From Candidatus Bathyarchaeota archaeon (lineage in GTDB: Archaea; Thermoproteota; Bathyarchaeia; TCS64), in contig JAFGTA010000080.1 in assembly GCA_016934355.1 (NCBI GenBank), forward strand, positions 1-28,421: DNA of 28,421 bases, written 5' to 3'. Numbering within the stretch: position 1 is the first letter of the stretch; each line of letters opens with the position of its first letter. Below the pieces are notes generated by a model. It made no database searches and was not told the DNA's origin. It was given only the letters and a program-made list of their open reading frames with translations. A program made the translations under genes and the position numbers. This document shows, one piece after another, positions 1 through 8,891 of this stretch.

Positions 1-3000
1 ATGTCATACTGGTCTCTGTCGGTGTAGAGGATTATCCCCGCCTCGGGGCTGGGCGCCTGGTTGAGGTTGAACGAGTTGATGTACAGGCTCCTGCCGCTGA
101 GGAGGTGAACCGAGTACTTGATCTTGGTCGCGTCCCCGAAGGTCACGGGCACGTCGAAGGTCAGCGTCTCAGCGCCATATGCGCCGAGGCTGAAAACCTG
201 TTCCTCGGAGTGCTCGCCGAACTCGACGCTGCCTATCAGGTCGAGGGTTAGGCCGTTAAGGTTCGTCACAGTCATCGAAAGTACGGCTGTGTCGCCTTCG
301 TTGTACAGCGGCTCGTCTAGGCTCGCCTCCACCTCTACCTCGACGCCCTGGACGGGTATCTCGAAGAAGCTCTCCTCGCCGTTGAAGGTGTAGACACACC
401 TCACCGTCCGGGAGTCCATGTCGTCCGGGAAGTCCCACTCGAAGCTGAGCGTCTCGGTGTCCCCGGGCTGCAGGAAGTAGTCTATGTGGTCAGAGTAGAC
501 GCCCTCCACTGAGAGCTCGACGGTGGCCTGTCCCATCTGGTCGCCTGAGTTGGTCACGTCGAAGCTGATCATGGTATGCTCGCCGACGGTGAACGTTGAT
601 GGGGCGTCAACTGAGACTAGGGAGACGTCGGGGCCGTTCACCGTGGCTGTGACGGTCTCCTCGTGTATCGGTAACCCGTCTTTAAGCACTTGGACAGTGA
701 ACACGTGGTCTCCGGGCGCTAGGAGGCTCAAAGGCATCTCGTAGATGAAGTCAAGCTGCGCACCGACGTCGACGACTGCCTCGGTCTCCTCTAGGTGGAT
801 GTCACTGGTCACACGCACCGCGCCTTCGAACTGGTTTGCCCCCACGTTCTCCACCGAGTAAGGTATCTTCACCTTGGAGTCCTCTATGTAGGGCTGCGTG
901 ACGTGCAGCTCCACCTGATCCAGCTCAACGACCTCAAGCGGGTGTGACCCTGAGCCGTAGACCGACGAGTAGCTGAACGCGTACAGTCCGCTGGTCAGCT
1001 GCAGGTTGATCTCCCCTGCCGCGGTCTGGCCTACGGCTAGGAATAGCTCGACGTCCTCTACGGGTGAGCCGTCCAGCTCCGTTGACAACGTGAACTCGAC
1101 GTCGAGGAGCCCGGTGTTGATCACCTCGTAGGGTATTGTTACGACGCCCGCCAGATACACGGCTTCGGGGGTGAAAGCCACCGAGGCGTCCGCCCCGAAC
1201 TGGACGGAGACCGTCTCGGAGTAGACGACGTCCCCGGTCACCGTGACGTCGATGTCGGTGTCCTCCGTCACCTGCGCGGATAGGGTGATTAACTCTCTCT
1301 CCCCTGGTGCAAGTGACACCGGGGTCGACCCGTCGACCACCAGCGACAGGGGCACGCCGCCCGTGTTGTTCAGGTAGACGTGTATGTCGAAGGGCTCCCA
1401 GCCCACCACCGATGCGGCGACGACCCTGACGTCAAGTGACGGGTCGACGACCTCGTACTCGCCCTCGTATGATACGGTTGTGCCGCCGTGGCTGAGTGAG
1501 ACTGTGAACCCGTGGGTCCCCAGGGAGCCCGACGGGAAGCCCGCCGTGAACTCCGTGTACCCGCCTGCGGCTACGTCGAGGCTGGCCGAGTAGACCTGTG
1601 AGCCGCCTTCCAGTATGGTTACGGTCGCCCCCGTCATGTCTATGGTGCCGTCGTTGACCACCCGCCCGTTCACCGTGACCGGGTCGCCGTTCTTGACTAT
1701 GCTCTCTGCGAGCGTGTACTCTAGGTGGGCGTCGCCGTCAACCACGTAGAAGGGGTACTCGCCTTCGCCGAGTAGGTACCCTTCCTGTGTGGTGAGTGTG
1801 CCTGACAGCGTGAATCTCCCGGCGTGGCCGATTATCCCAACGTCTCCGGTGTATGTCTGGGTCTCGCCTGCGGCCTGGGTGACTGTGACATCGGTCTCCC
1901 AGTGGTAGTCCGTTGAGCCGCCTCCCGCGGCCTGGGTCATGACGTCCACTCCGTAGCTTGCTCCGATCCAGACCTCGTCGTCTCTGAACGAGAGGTGTCT
2001 CGGGTGGTATGTTCTGATGCCGCTGTTCGTCATGTCGTAGAGAGTCCACGTGCCGCCGCTGTACTTGATGGCCCCGAATCCTCTGGACACCCTGCCGGTA
2101 CACAGCCATACGTCACCGTTGTCCGCGATGGACACCCTGTTTATATTCTGTCCGATTACCTGGTCGCCGCCTGTGTCGGTGGGGAACTCGGTATCGGGTA
2201 TCTGCGACCAGTCTGAGCCATCATAAACGTCAAGCCCGTACCTGTTGGCTACCCAGACACTCGTGTCCGGGGCTATGTCGAGGTCGTATATGTCGTTGTC
2301 CGAGAGGCCCTCCGTGGTTGTGAAGCTCTCCCAGTTGGTTCCGTCGAAAGTATTAACGCCGCCAAGGGAGGCTATCCATAGCTTCCCGGTGGCGTCTAGC
2401 TTTATCCTTCTGACCTGGTCTGACAGCAGTTCGCTGTTAGACGTATCGTAATGGGTCCAATCGGCGCCGTCGAACCTGTAGAGACCCCTGTTAGTTGAGC
2501 CGAACCACGTCGAGCCGAAGGGGTCTGGAGCTATCGTCCATAGGGCGCTGAGGTCTTCGCCCGTGTTACCTAAGTTATACTGGGTCCAGTCGGTTCCGTC
2601 GTAGTAGCCTACTCCTGCGTGGTCTCCCACCCAGAGGCCGCCGACGCTGTCGAACGCCGTGTCCCAGACGATGTTGCTCTGTAACCCGCTGTTAGCCGTG
2701 TAGTAATGGGTCCACGTTGCGCCGTCGAGCCAGCTCATCCCCGACTGGGTGCCTACCACGACGTCGTCGCTCGGCCCCATCTCGATGTCCTGTATGGTGT
2801 TGCCGATGATGCTGGGGATGTAGCGGGGCCACGTGGACCCGTCGAAGTACGATACACCGTTTCCGCTGTCGTAAACTATCCACAGCCTGTCTGTGTCGTC
2901 GACCTCCATTGCGTTGAATTCCCAGTCCTCTATCTCACTGTTGCTGGGCGTGTACCCGGTCCAAGATGCTCCATCCCACATACTCATTCCATCGTAGGTG

Positions 3001-6000
3001 GCTGCCCAGACGTTGTCGCTGCCATCGATCGCCAAGGATAAGACCCTGTTATCCAGCAACCCCTGAGTGGTGGTATACCTCGTCCAATCACTTCCATCGT
3101 AGACATTGAGCCCGGACTTGGTGCCTATCCATGCGTTGCCTTGGCTGTCAAAGTCGATGCAGTACACCTCGTTACTGGCTAGACCGTCTAAGGTAGTGTA
3201 GCCTGTCCAGTCTGTGCCGTCGAACACAGCGACCCCGTACTCGTCTTCATCATTCCCGGCGACCCACACGTTGTCGTCGTCATCGACCGAGACAACAGCA
3301 ACGTAGTCGTCTGGTATGTCACTTGTAGACGTGTCGTAGAGGGTCCACGTGGTTCCGTCGAACTTGTTTAACCCGTACCTTGTGCCAACCCAGAGGTTGC
3401 CCAAGGAGTCTGAGTCAATGTCGTAAACGACGCCTGATACGAGGCCACCCGGGGATACTGTGTACTCGTTCCACTGAGCGCCGTCCCAGTAGCTAATACT
3501 ATCCGAGGAATAGTAGTCTGACCCGGCCCAGATCGTGCCCGAGTCGTCCATGTGTATGACGCTAACCCGCGTCGGCAGACCGGTAGTGTGCGAAACAGAG
3601 TCGTCTCCGTCGAACCATAGTATACCGTTGCCTGTGCCCGCCATCAAGTCTCCGTCCCCGTCGAACCCGAGGGAGTAAATCCCTGAAACGAACGGGTAAG
3701 TGTAGGCGCGCCAAGTCTCGGGTCCGCCTGTCTCGATTCTGCCGTTGACCTCCATGTGGAGGACGGCGTCGCTGAGTGGGTCGTCCCCATTCACCACCGT
3801 CGCCCACGCCTCCACGTCCTCGGACGTGAGGTACGTCTCCTCATCTGTCTCTAGCCCGAGCGTCACCTCGACGCCGCTCACCTGGATGGTCTCACGGAAG
3901 GTCGTCTTCCTCCCTGTGACCGTGTCCTCTACGAACACCGTGAGCAGGTACGGGCCGGAGGCGAGTGAAGAAGGCAACGTGAGGCTGATCTGCTTCACCT
4001 CGGCCACCGCCAGAGCATCACCAATGGCCTCGTCGATCACGGCGACTCCGCCGCTGGTCTTTAGGCGGGCGTTGCCGCTGAAGCTCGTGGCCGCGCCTCC
4101 GACGTTCTCTATGTTCACGTCGAACGGTGCCCCCGCCTCAGCGAGAAGAGTGTCAAGCGTTAAGCTCAGCCTGGGGGCAGGTACGTTGAAGCTGAAGCTC
4201 CTCGTGTCAGAGGTTTCGCCTACGGTGGTCGTAAGGTCTACCATGTACTCGCCCTCCGCTAGACCGGGGGGCACCTGCACTCCCTGCAGGAGTATGGTCT
4301 CCTGGTCTCCGGGGCTCAGGCTGAAGGATCTTGTCTCGTCTAGGCTGAGCTCAGTCGAGTCCACGTCTATCTGGACGTCAAACACTACGTTGCCGTGGTT
4401 CAGGACCTCAACGGTGATGTCCATGGTTTCGCCGGCCCTGTAGCTCGGCTTGTCGAATGACAGAGTGGATACGAGCTCGGCTGAGAACGGTATCGATCCC
4501 TTGATCTTCTTGTCCCGGTACCTCATATCGTATCTCAGTTGGAACTCTCCCGCCTCCAAGTCCCCGATGGGCAGGATCGTCGACACGGTCTGCGTGCCAC
4601 CCACCGGGATGGTGGGGATGACGATATGGTTGTCCCACGGCCCCGTGGTTGGCCCTGTGAAGAGAAGGTAGAGCTGTCCATCCGTTATTTCCCTGCTTCC
4701 AAGGTTCTCGAAAACGAACTCCACGGGCACAGGATTGTTGAGTAGTATGATGTCCGGCAAGCTCGTAGACTTCAGCGACGCGATATAGGGTTCTACGATG
4801 AATTCTGTCCGCGCATTCTCGACTTCGTAGGGTTGGCTGTAATGCTCAGTGAAGGCCAGTTGAGTCACCGTAATTTGGTACTTGCCCTCGTGCGCCGGAT
4901 TCGGTACGTCGAAGCTAAAGTACCTCGTCTTGGCCTCCATGCCGGCGAACGATTCCGAGTATGAGTCGAAGAATAGGACGGCCCCGGTTGGGTCACGTAC
5001 CTCGATCTCGAAGCCTGCGGAGAACTCGTAGTCGATTTTATTTTTCATCTCGACTGTTATGGCTACCTCTTCATCCTCGATGTAGACCTCCTTGTCTGTC
5101 TCGACGGTCAGGCCGACGGGCGCGTTCATCAACATCACCGTCCTCAAGACGTATCCAACACTTTCATCGATGTATGCACACCTCATCTCGTGGAAGCAAG
5201 TGCGTAGGCCGAATGTTTCACACTCCCAAGGTTTCGGAGGCTTAACGAAGTCGCAGCCAAGCTGAACGTTCTCCGTGAAGGTAACTGTCTCGCCCGCTGG
5301 AACCATTACCTCTGCTTCATTCGGGTAAAAGACAGCGGAGTATGACTCTCCCCCAAAATCGACTGTCCTATACTCCCATTCAACTGTACGCCCCCAGGAT
5401 AGGTACACCACCTTGTCCTCGGTGGCATGGTTATTTATGTGGAAGGTGAAATCCAAGGAGCCGTCAGGTACCCCCACCTCCTCGCTCTGGATGGTGACAG
5501 TGACGTCGTTTCCTTCATACGTCCATCCTCCGGGAGTGGCAGTGTAGTCGCTTACGCTGAAGGTTTTTTCCCCGAAGTCGACGATGTTGTCCCTGTAATC
5601 GTATACTACGTAGTCGACGGTCCATATCCCCCTCACGTCGCCTATAACGGTAACGGGGAACGTCTCCGTGACGCCCGGGTATACTATATCCGTTACGATG
5701 GTTGAGCCCTGAACCTCCCCAAACGGGTTCATCGTGGTGAACACGACCTTGTACGTTGAGTGCTCGTCGATACCGACCCCGAGGATGAAGCAGTTCTCGG
5801 CGCCTGAAGACAGCCTATCGCCGTCCTTCTGCAACTGGTGCACAACGTACCAGATGCCCTCAGGCGAATCTGTGGATGTCTGGAACTGCATCTCGACTGC
5901 CTGAGTCTCTCCCGCGGGTATCACCGCTTCCACCTGAACCTCATGGATGCTGAACTTAGGGTCTAGCAGCAGGAAGACGGCGTCGCTGCTCGCCTCCGTC

Positions 6001-8111
6001 GAGGGGTTCTCGATCATGATGTCCAGGGTCACGGTATCGCCTAGGCTGAACTCCGGGTACGCGCTCATAGGCACCATAGGGTTGCTCACCTCGACGCCCA
6101 CAGTCGCGTCCGCGCCAGTCTCGAAGTCAGGCGTCTCGACGGGGTTCAGAGCCCAGCTGATCATGTTGTGTATAAGAATACGCTCGTCTTCACTCATGCT
6201 CCACTTCACCTCGGCGAAGTCCATGAACATGCTAGAGGCTATGACCCGACCCTCGCCGTGCTCGTAAATCATCATACACGGCATGTTGTTCTTGGTCCTC
6301 GAAAGCAGGATATCCGCGTCAAGCGGCCACCCAGTGAAGTACCCGTCGACCTTCAGGCTAACCACACGCTGCTGAGTGCTATAATATTGCCTGACCTGGA
6401 AGCCCGAGAGGATAGGGTGGAAATGGCTCATCGCCGCCGAATGGGAGTAACAGCTCTGATCCTCAGACCACCCGTACCCGCTTACCGAACCACCGGGTAG
6501 AAGATCGTACTCCTCACCGTTCTGCTGCGACAACACGATGAGGGTGCCGCCCTGATCCACGTACCGCTCCAGCTTCTCCCTTATCAGCTCGGAGCCGCTG
6601 AGTCCATAGAGGCCTCCAGACGGGATCATGAGCACGTCATACTGGTTTACCATCTCATCCGTGAACCGGAGGTCAAGGAACGACACAGGGTACTGTTCCC
6701 TCTGCAGCATCGACCGCACCCCCATGAAGTACCCCCTCTCAAGAATGGCGACCCTCGGCCTCTCGACGACGCAGAAAGGCAGGTCTTCAGGGGTCCTGCA
6801 GACGCTAGGGTCGTCGTTATCATCAGGCCAGTCTCCGCCGGGACCCGGCGAGGGGCCACTGCTTCCTCCTCCGCCTCCTCCCCCGCCATCCAGACCGCCA
6901 CCGCCTCCACCTCCACCGCCGCCGTCATCGCCGTCGTCATCATCGTCGTCATCGTGATCATCATCGTCGTCGTTCTCGTCGTTATCCCTACATCTCGCAG
7001 TCGTGGAGCTGGTCTCGACACAGTGCGTACCTGTTGGGCATTCAATTAGACCCGAGGAGCTCTCGTCCACCCTCCAATCACAATCATCGCAAGTCATCCT
7101 CGTCTTGAAGAACCCGCTCAGAGTGCAGCCCACAGGCGGGGTGTCATCCGCCTTACACCCCTGCTCACCGTGCTCACAATACATAGGTTGGTCACAGCAC
7201 TCGTCACAGTCCAGCACAGCCTCAGAAACCCTAGAGGCCGAGTCCAGCACATCAGCAAATGCTGACACACAGCCCGAGCAGCTAGGACCCGGCGCTACCT
7301 CCTCCGCGGTCACGCATGCGGCGCACAGCGCGATAGCTGGGAGACACGCTACTACTGTGGCACAGGCCGCCAACGCACCGCAGCAGGCGCTAAGCGTCAA
7401 CGAGCATGTCCCGCAGTTCACCAAGTACTCCAGCAGGCTCCTGGCGAAGTCCGTAGCATCATCCTCGTGCTGGCCTAGGCAGTCGCTCATGCAGGCCCCC
7501 TCGTCACACGTGTGGTGGGGCCACTCCCCAGGCTGCTCCTCCACGGTAGCGGAGCTGTCCTTCGGAGGCACGACGCCGTACGTCAAAGCGTACGCGATGT
7601 CAGCCTCAAGCGTCTCCTGTTCAGTGTAGCCACCATAGCGTTTGAACAGGTAGCCGTCCTCCGCCTCACCCACAATCAGGAACATCGTTGGATAGCCGTA
7701 GGGAGTGAACGCCTCAGGCAGCAGCTGAATCAGCTTCTCCTCCACACCGATCACCCTAACACCCGGCTCATGTGCACCCGTGATGTTCTCCAGCGCCTGC
7801 GTCTGGTACCCGCAGAAGTGGCACCAGTCCGCGTGGACGAACAGCAGGGCGAGCCTCCCCTCGGAGAGCGTCTGCAAGATCACCTGGTCAAGGTACGTCA
7901 GGTCCTGTAACTCTAGGAACAGCGGCATACCTGAGATGGTCTGCGCCTCGCCTTCAGTCTCAGGGTCAAGAGGTATCTCCTCGCCTATCGCAGGTAAATC
8001 GGTGTCCGTTTCGGCGGACACTGCTTGGAATATTGTCGATGCGGGTAATACATCGAGGACGCTGCTTGATAGTATTAGCAGCAAAACCAGAAGAGTAGAT
8101 AATTTCTTCAT
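1..8111 (-). CDS. Giant secreted multidomain protein: thioredoxin, Cys-rich, GATase-like, CARDB and 14-blade propeller (C-terminus off window)
   Basis: The frame is open from the ATG at 8109-8111 to the window edge, about 2703 codons, with no stop or frameshift seen. Residues 1-33 form a signal peptide (MKK, then a Leu-rich core). Residues about 60-190 look like a thioredoxin fold, with W96-C97-H98-F99-C100 and a cis-Pro-like P141 in YGYPTMF. Residues 202-374 hold 24 Cys. Residues 376-415 are Asp/His-rich, followed by runs of 10 and 8 Gly. Residues about 450-655 resemble a class I amidotransferase-like Rossmann fold (VAILERG, then MIPSGG). Residues about 660-1460 are CARDB-like beta-sandwich repeats. 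Residues about 1468-2056 hold 14 Reg_prop-type blades (LWVGT, GL, FDG, WT). CARDB-like repeats then continue to the edge. I infer an extracellular or surface protein for binding or adhesion, possibly redox-active. No kinase, sortase or membrane anchor is visible; any anchor would lie in the missing C-terminus. Confidence 0.88.
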   Translation of the reverse strand, partial: MKKLSTLLVLLLILSSSVLDVLPASTIFQAVSAETDTDLPAIGEEIPLDPETEGEAQTISGMPLFLELQDLTYLDQVILQTLSEGRLALLFVHADWCHFCGYQTQALENITGAHEPGVRVIGVEEKLIQLLPEAFTPYGYPTMFLIVGEAEDGYLFKRYGGYTEQETLEADIAYALTYGVVPPKDSSATVEEQPGEWPHHTCDEGACMSDCLGQHEDDATDFARSLLEYLVNCGTCSLTLSACCGALAACATVVACLPAIALCAACVTAEEVAPGPSCSGCVSAFADVLDSASRVSEAVLDCDECCDQPMYCEHGEQGCKADDTPPVGCTLSGFFKTRMTCDDCDWRVDESSSGLIECPTGTHCVETSSTTARCRDNDENDDDDDHDDDDDDDGDDGGGGGGGGGGLDGGGGGGGGSSGPSPGPGGDWPDDNDDPSVCRTPEDLPFCVVERPRVAILERGYFMGVRSMLQREQYPVSFLDLRFTDEMVNQYDVLMIPSGGLYGLSGSELIREKLERYVDQGGTLIVLSQQNGEEYDLLPGGSVSGYGWSEDQSCYSHSAAMSHFHPILSGFQVRQYYSTQQRVVSLKVDGYFTGWPLDADILLSRTKNNMPCMMIYEHGEGRVIASSMFMDFAEVKWSMSEDERILIHNMISWALNPVETPDFETGADATVGVEVSNPMVPMSAYPEFSLGDTVTLDIMIENPSTEASSDAVFLLLDPKFSIHEVQVEAVIPAGETQAVEMQFQTSTDSPEGIWYVVHQLQKDGDRLSSGAENCFILGVGIDEHSTYKVVFTTMNPFGEVQGSTIVTDIVYPGVTETFPVTVIGDVRGIWTVDYVVYDYRDNIVDFGEKTFSVSDYTATPGGWTYEGNDVTVTIQSEEVGVPDGSLDFTFHINNHATEDKVVYLSWGRTVEWEYRTVDFGGESYSAVFYPNEAEVMVPAGETVTFTENVQLGCDFVKPPKPWECETFGLRTCFHEMRCAYIDESVGYVLRTVMLMNAPVGLTVETDKEVYIEDEEVAITVEMKNKIDYEFSAGFEIEVRDPTGAVLFFDSYSESFAGMEAKTRYFSFDVPNPAHEGKYQITVTQLAFTEHYSQPYEVENARTEFIVEPYIASLKSTSLPDIILLNNPVPVEFVFENLGSREITDGQLYLLFTGPTTGPWDNHIVIPTIPVGGTQTVSTILPIGDLEAGEFQLRYDMRYRDKKIKGSIPFSAELVSTLSFDKPSYRAGETMDITVEVLNHGNVVFDVQIDVDSTELSLDETRSFSLSPGDQETILLQGVQVPPGLAEGEYMVDLTTTVGETSDTRSFSFNVPAPRLSLTLDTLLAEAGAPFDVNIENVGGAATSFSGNARLKTSGGVAVIDEAIGDALAVAEVKQISLTLPSSLASGPYLLTVFVEDTVTGRKTTFRETIQVSGVEVTLGLETDEETYLTSEDVEAWATVVNGDDPLSDAVLHMEVNGRIETGGPETWRAYTYPFVSGIYSLGFDGDGDLMAGTGNGILWFDGDDSVSHTTGLPTRVSVIHMDDSGTIWAGSDYYSSDSISYWDGAQWNEYTVSPGGLVSGVVYDIDSDSLGNLWVGTRYGLNKFDGTTWTLYDTSTSDIPDDYVAVVSVDDDDNVWVAGNDEDEYGVAVFDGTDWTGYTTLDGLASNEVYCIDFDSQGNAWIGTKSGLNVYDGSDWTRYTTTQGLLDNRVLSLAIDGSDNVWAATYDGMSMWDGASWTGYTPSNSEIEDWEFNAMEVDDTDRLWIVYDSGNGVSYFDGSTWPRYIPSIIGNTIQDIEMGPSDDVVVGTQSGMSWLDGATWTHYYTANSGLQSNIVWDTAFDSVGGLWVGDHAGVGYYDGTDWTQYNLGNTGEDLSALWTIAPDPFGSTWFGSTNRGLYRFDGADWTHYDTSNSELLSDQVRRIKLDATGKLWIASLGGVNTFDGTNWESFTTTEGLSDNDIYDLDIAPDTSVWVANRYGLDVYDGSDWSQIPDTEFPTDTGGDQVIGQNINRVSIADNGDVWLCTGRVSRGFGAIKYSGGTWTLYDMTNSGIRTYHPRHLSFRDDEVWIGASYGVDVMTQAAGGGSTDYHWETDVTVTQAAGETQTYTGDVGIIGHAGRFTLSGTLTTQEGYLLGEGEYPFYVVDGDAHLEYTLAESIVKNGDPVTVNGRVVNDGTIDMTGATVTILEGGSQVYSASLDVAAGGYTEFTAGFPSGSLGTHGFTVSLSHGGTTVSYEGEYEVVDPSLDVRVVAASVVGWEPFDIHVYLNNTGGVPLSLVVDGSTPVSLAPGERELITLSAQVTEDTDIDVTVTGDVVYSETVSVQFGADASVAFTPEAVYLAGVVTIPYEVINTGLLDVEFTLSTELDGSPVEDVELFLAVGQTAAGEINLQLTSGLYAFSYSSVYGSGSHPLEVVELDQVELHVTQPYIEDSKVKIPYSVENVGANQFEGAVRVTSDIHLEETEAVVDVGAQLDFIYEMPLSLLAPGDHVFTVQVLKDGLPIHEETVTATVNGPDVSLVSVDAPSTFTVGEHTMISFDVTNSGDQMGQATVELSVEGVYSDHIDYFLQPGDTETLSFEWDFPDDMDSRTVRCVYTFNGEESFFEIPVQGVEVEVEASLDEPLYNEGDTAVLSMTVTNLNGLTLDLIGSVEFGEHSEEQVFSLGAYGAETLTFDVPVTFGDATKIKYSVHLLSGRSLYINSFNLNQAPSPEAGIILYTDRDQYD
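1945..3710 (-). repeat. Fourteen tandem propeller blades encoded within the giant protein
   Basis: I count 14 successive units of about 40 residues. Each has a hydrophobic strand, a D-x-x-G-x-[LV]W-[VI]-G-T-like strand, a Gly-hydrophobic turn and an [FYW]DG-x-x-W-[TS] closing strand. This is the two-component-regulator propeller (Reg_prop) pattern. The DNA copies have diverged, so this is an old protein repeat and not a recent DNA expansion. Confidence 0.85.
6845..6985 (-). repeat. Low-complexity Asp-rich and Gly-rich linker tract in the giant protein
   Basis: On the minus strand, GAY codons followed by GGN codons encode D5-H-D7, then runs of 10 and 8 glycines split by Leu-Asp. Third positions vary, so this is a protein-level tract and not a pure microsatellite. 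It separates the Cys-rich module from the amidotransferase-like domain. It probably acts as a flexible, acidic, possibly Ca2+-attracting spacer. Confidence 0.8.
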
Positions 8112-8139
8112 AACATTAATTAATATTTATAATACAGCT

Positions 8140-8150
8140 TAAGATATTTA
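8140..8150 (-). promoter_or_regulatory. Possible TATA box of the giant secreted protein gene
   Basis: Read on the minus strand, TAAATATCTTA lies about 30-40 bases before the ATG at 8111, which would give a very short leader. A second AT-rich candidate, TATAAATATTA at 8121-8131, is probably too close to the ATG. There is no clear Shine-Dalgarno site. Confidence 0.4.
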
Positions 8151-8182
8151 CCATGTACTTATGTATGTGCAGCTAAAAGAAT

Positions 8183-8190
8183 AAAAAAAA
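8183..8190 (-). terminator. T-run, possible transcription terminator after the pyrophosphatase gene
   Basis: The minus strand has T8, followed by a further T-rich stretch, about 85 bases after the pyrophosphatase stop. Oligo-T runs in the non-template strand are typical archaeal intrinsic termination signals. The rest of 8112-8274 is AT-rich and shows no gene. Confidence 0.4.
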
Positions 8191-8274
8191 CTTATAAGAA
8201 TATTGCATATTTAGTGGTAGAATCCATTGATTGTTATAAATAGGTAGTAGTAGAAGCAGCCGAAAATACATAAC

Positions 8275-8808
8275 TCAACTGCTTAAACACTCGTTCTTCT
8301 GAAACATATCCCGGGCCCACTCGATGAGCTTCCGCGCCTCGTCTACGTCCTCCCACTTGAGCACCTCGGTGACCACGCCCTCCGCCCGCTTATAGTTATT
8401 GTAGAAGTAGGTAAGCTCATCAATGACACTGCGGGGCAGGTCTTCCAAGCTCTTGACGTGCTTGTAGAACGGGTCAGTGGTGCTCACAGCCACCACCTTA
8501 TCGTCCATCTGCTTACCGTCAACCATCTTGATGTTCGCCACTGGCCGCGCAACCGTGACGCAGCCTGTGAACGTAGGCTCGTTGATTAGCAGCACAGCGT
8601 CCAGCGGGTCCCCGTCGTCGTCCAGTGTCTGCGGGATGAAGCCGTAGTCACAGGGGTAGTAAGTGTACAGCACACGGTTCAGCTTGAAGACGCCCATCCT
8701 GGCGTCGTACTCGTACTTGTTCCGGCTGTTCCTCTGAATCTCCGTGACTATGTATATGGTCTCGGGGGGCTCAGGCCCAGACGGGAAGTCGCGCCAGTAG
8801 TTTACCAT
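8275..8808 (-). CDS. ppa: Inorganic pyrophosphatase, family I
   Basis: This 177-residue cytoplasmic enzyme hydrolyses pyrophosphate to two phosphates and so pulls biosynthetic reactions forward. The family I metal-binding signature DGDPLD is present, preceded by the usual YPCDYGFIPQTL block. A later M-V-D-x-K-x-M-D-D-K stretch matches the third metal-binding region. The length fits the archaeal family (about 170-180). The ATG at 8808 has a TATA-like box about 28 bases upstream, suggesting a leaderless message. The start is divergent from the GNAT gene across 83 bases. The next gene on the same strand is the giant secreted protein, 163 bases away with its own promoter, so this gene is probably monocistronic. 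Confidence 0.95.
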   Translation of the reverse strand: MVNYWRDFPSGPEPPETIYIVTEIQRNSRNKYEYDARMGVFKLNRVLYTYYPCDYGFIPQTLDDDGDPLDAVLLINEPTFTGCVTVARPVANIKMVDGKQMDDKVVAVSTTDPFYKHVKSLEDLPRSVIDELTYFYNNYKRAEGVVTEVLKWEDVDEARKLIEWARDMFQKNECLSS

Positions 8809-8832
8809 ACGAGGATTCAGAGAGAAGCCAAC

Positions 8833-8840
8833 GATTTAAG
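8833..8840 (-). promoter_or_regulatory. TATA-like box of the pyrophosphatase gene
   Basis: CTTAAATC on the minus strand is centred about 28 bases before the ATG at 8808, the spacing expected for a leaderless archaeal transcript. Confidence 0.4.
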
Positions 8841-8860
8841 TTAGACGCTGAGCGCTAGAC

Positions 8861-8866
8861 AAATAT
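8861..8866 (+). promoter_or_regulatory. TATA-like box of the GNAT gene
   Basis: AAATAT lies about 28 bases before the TTG at 8892. With the opposite TATA box at 8833-8840 it makes a compact divergent promoter pair. Confidence 0.3.
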
Positions 8867-8891
8867 CGGAGCAGACATTATATCTGACGCC

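Noticed and set aside
1945..3710. Regular repetition that could be read as DNA tandem repeats or a CRISPR-like array.
   Set aside because: The repeats are about 120 bases, diverged at DNA level, in frame, and encode propeller blades; there are no uniform repeats with unique spacers.
6845..6985. Possible microsatellite or sequencing artefact.
   Set aside because: Codon third positions vary and the frame is kept on both sides, so it is a real Asp/Gly protein tract.
118..7910. Several plus- and minus-strand frames of 60-230 codons within 1-8111, including a Ser/Thr-rich one at 3745-4443.
   Set aside because: All are shadows of the single long minus-strand frame, which has a signal peptide and coherent domains throughout.
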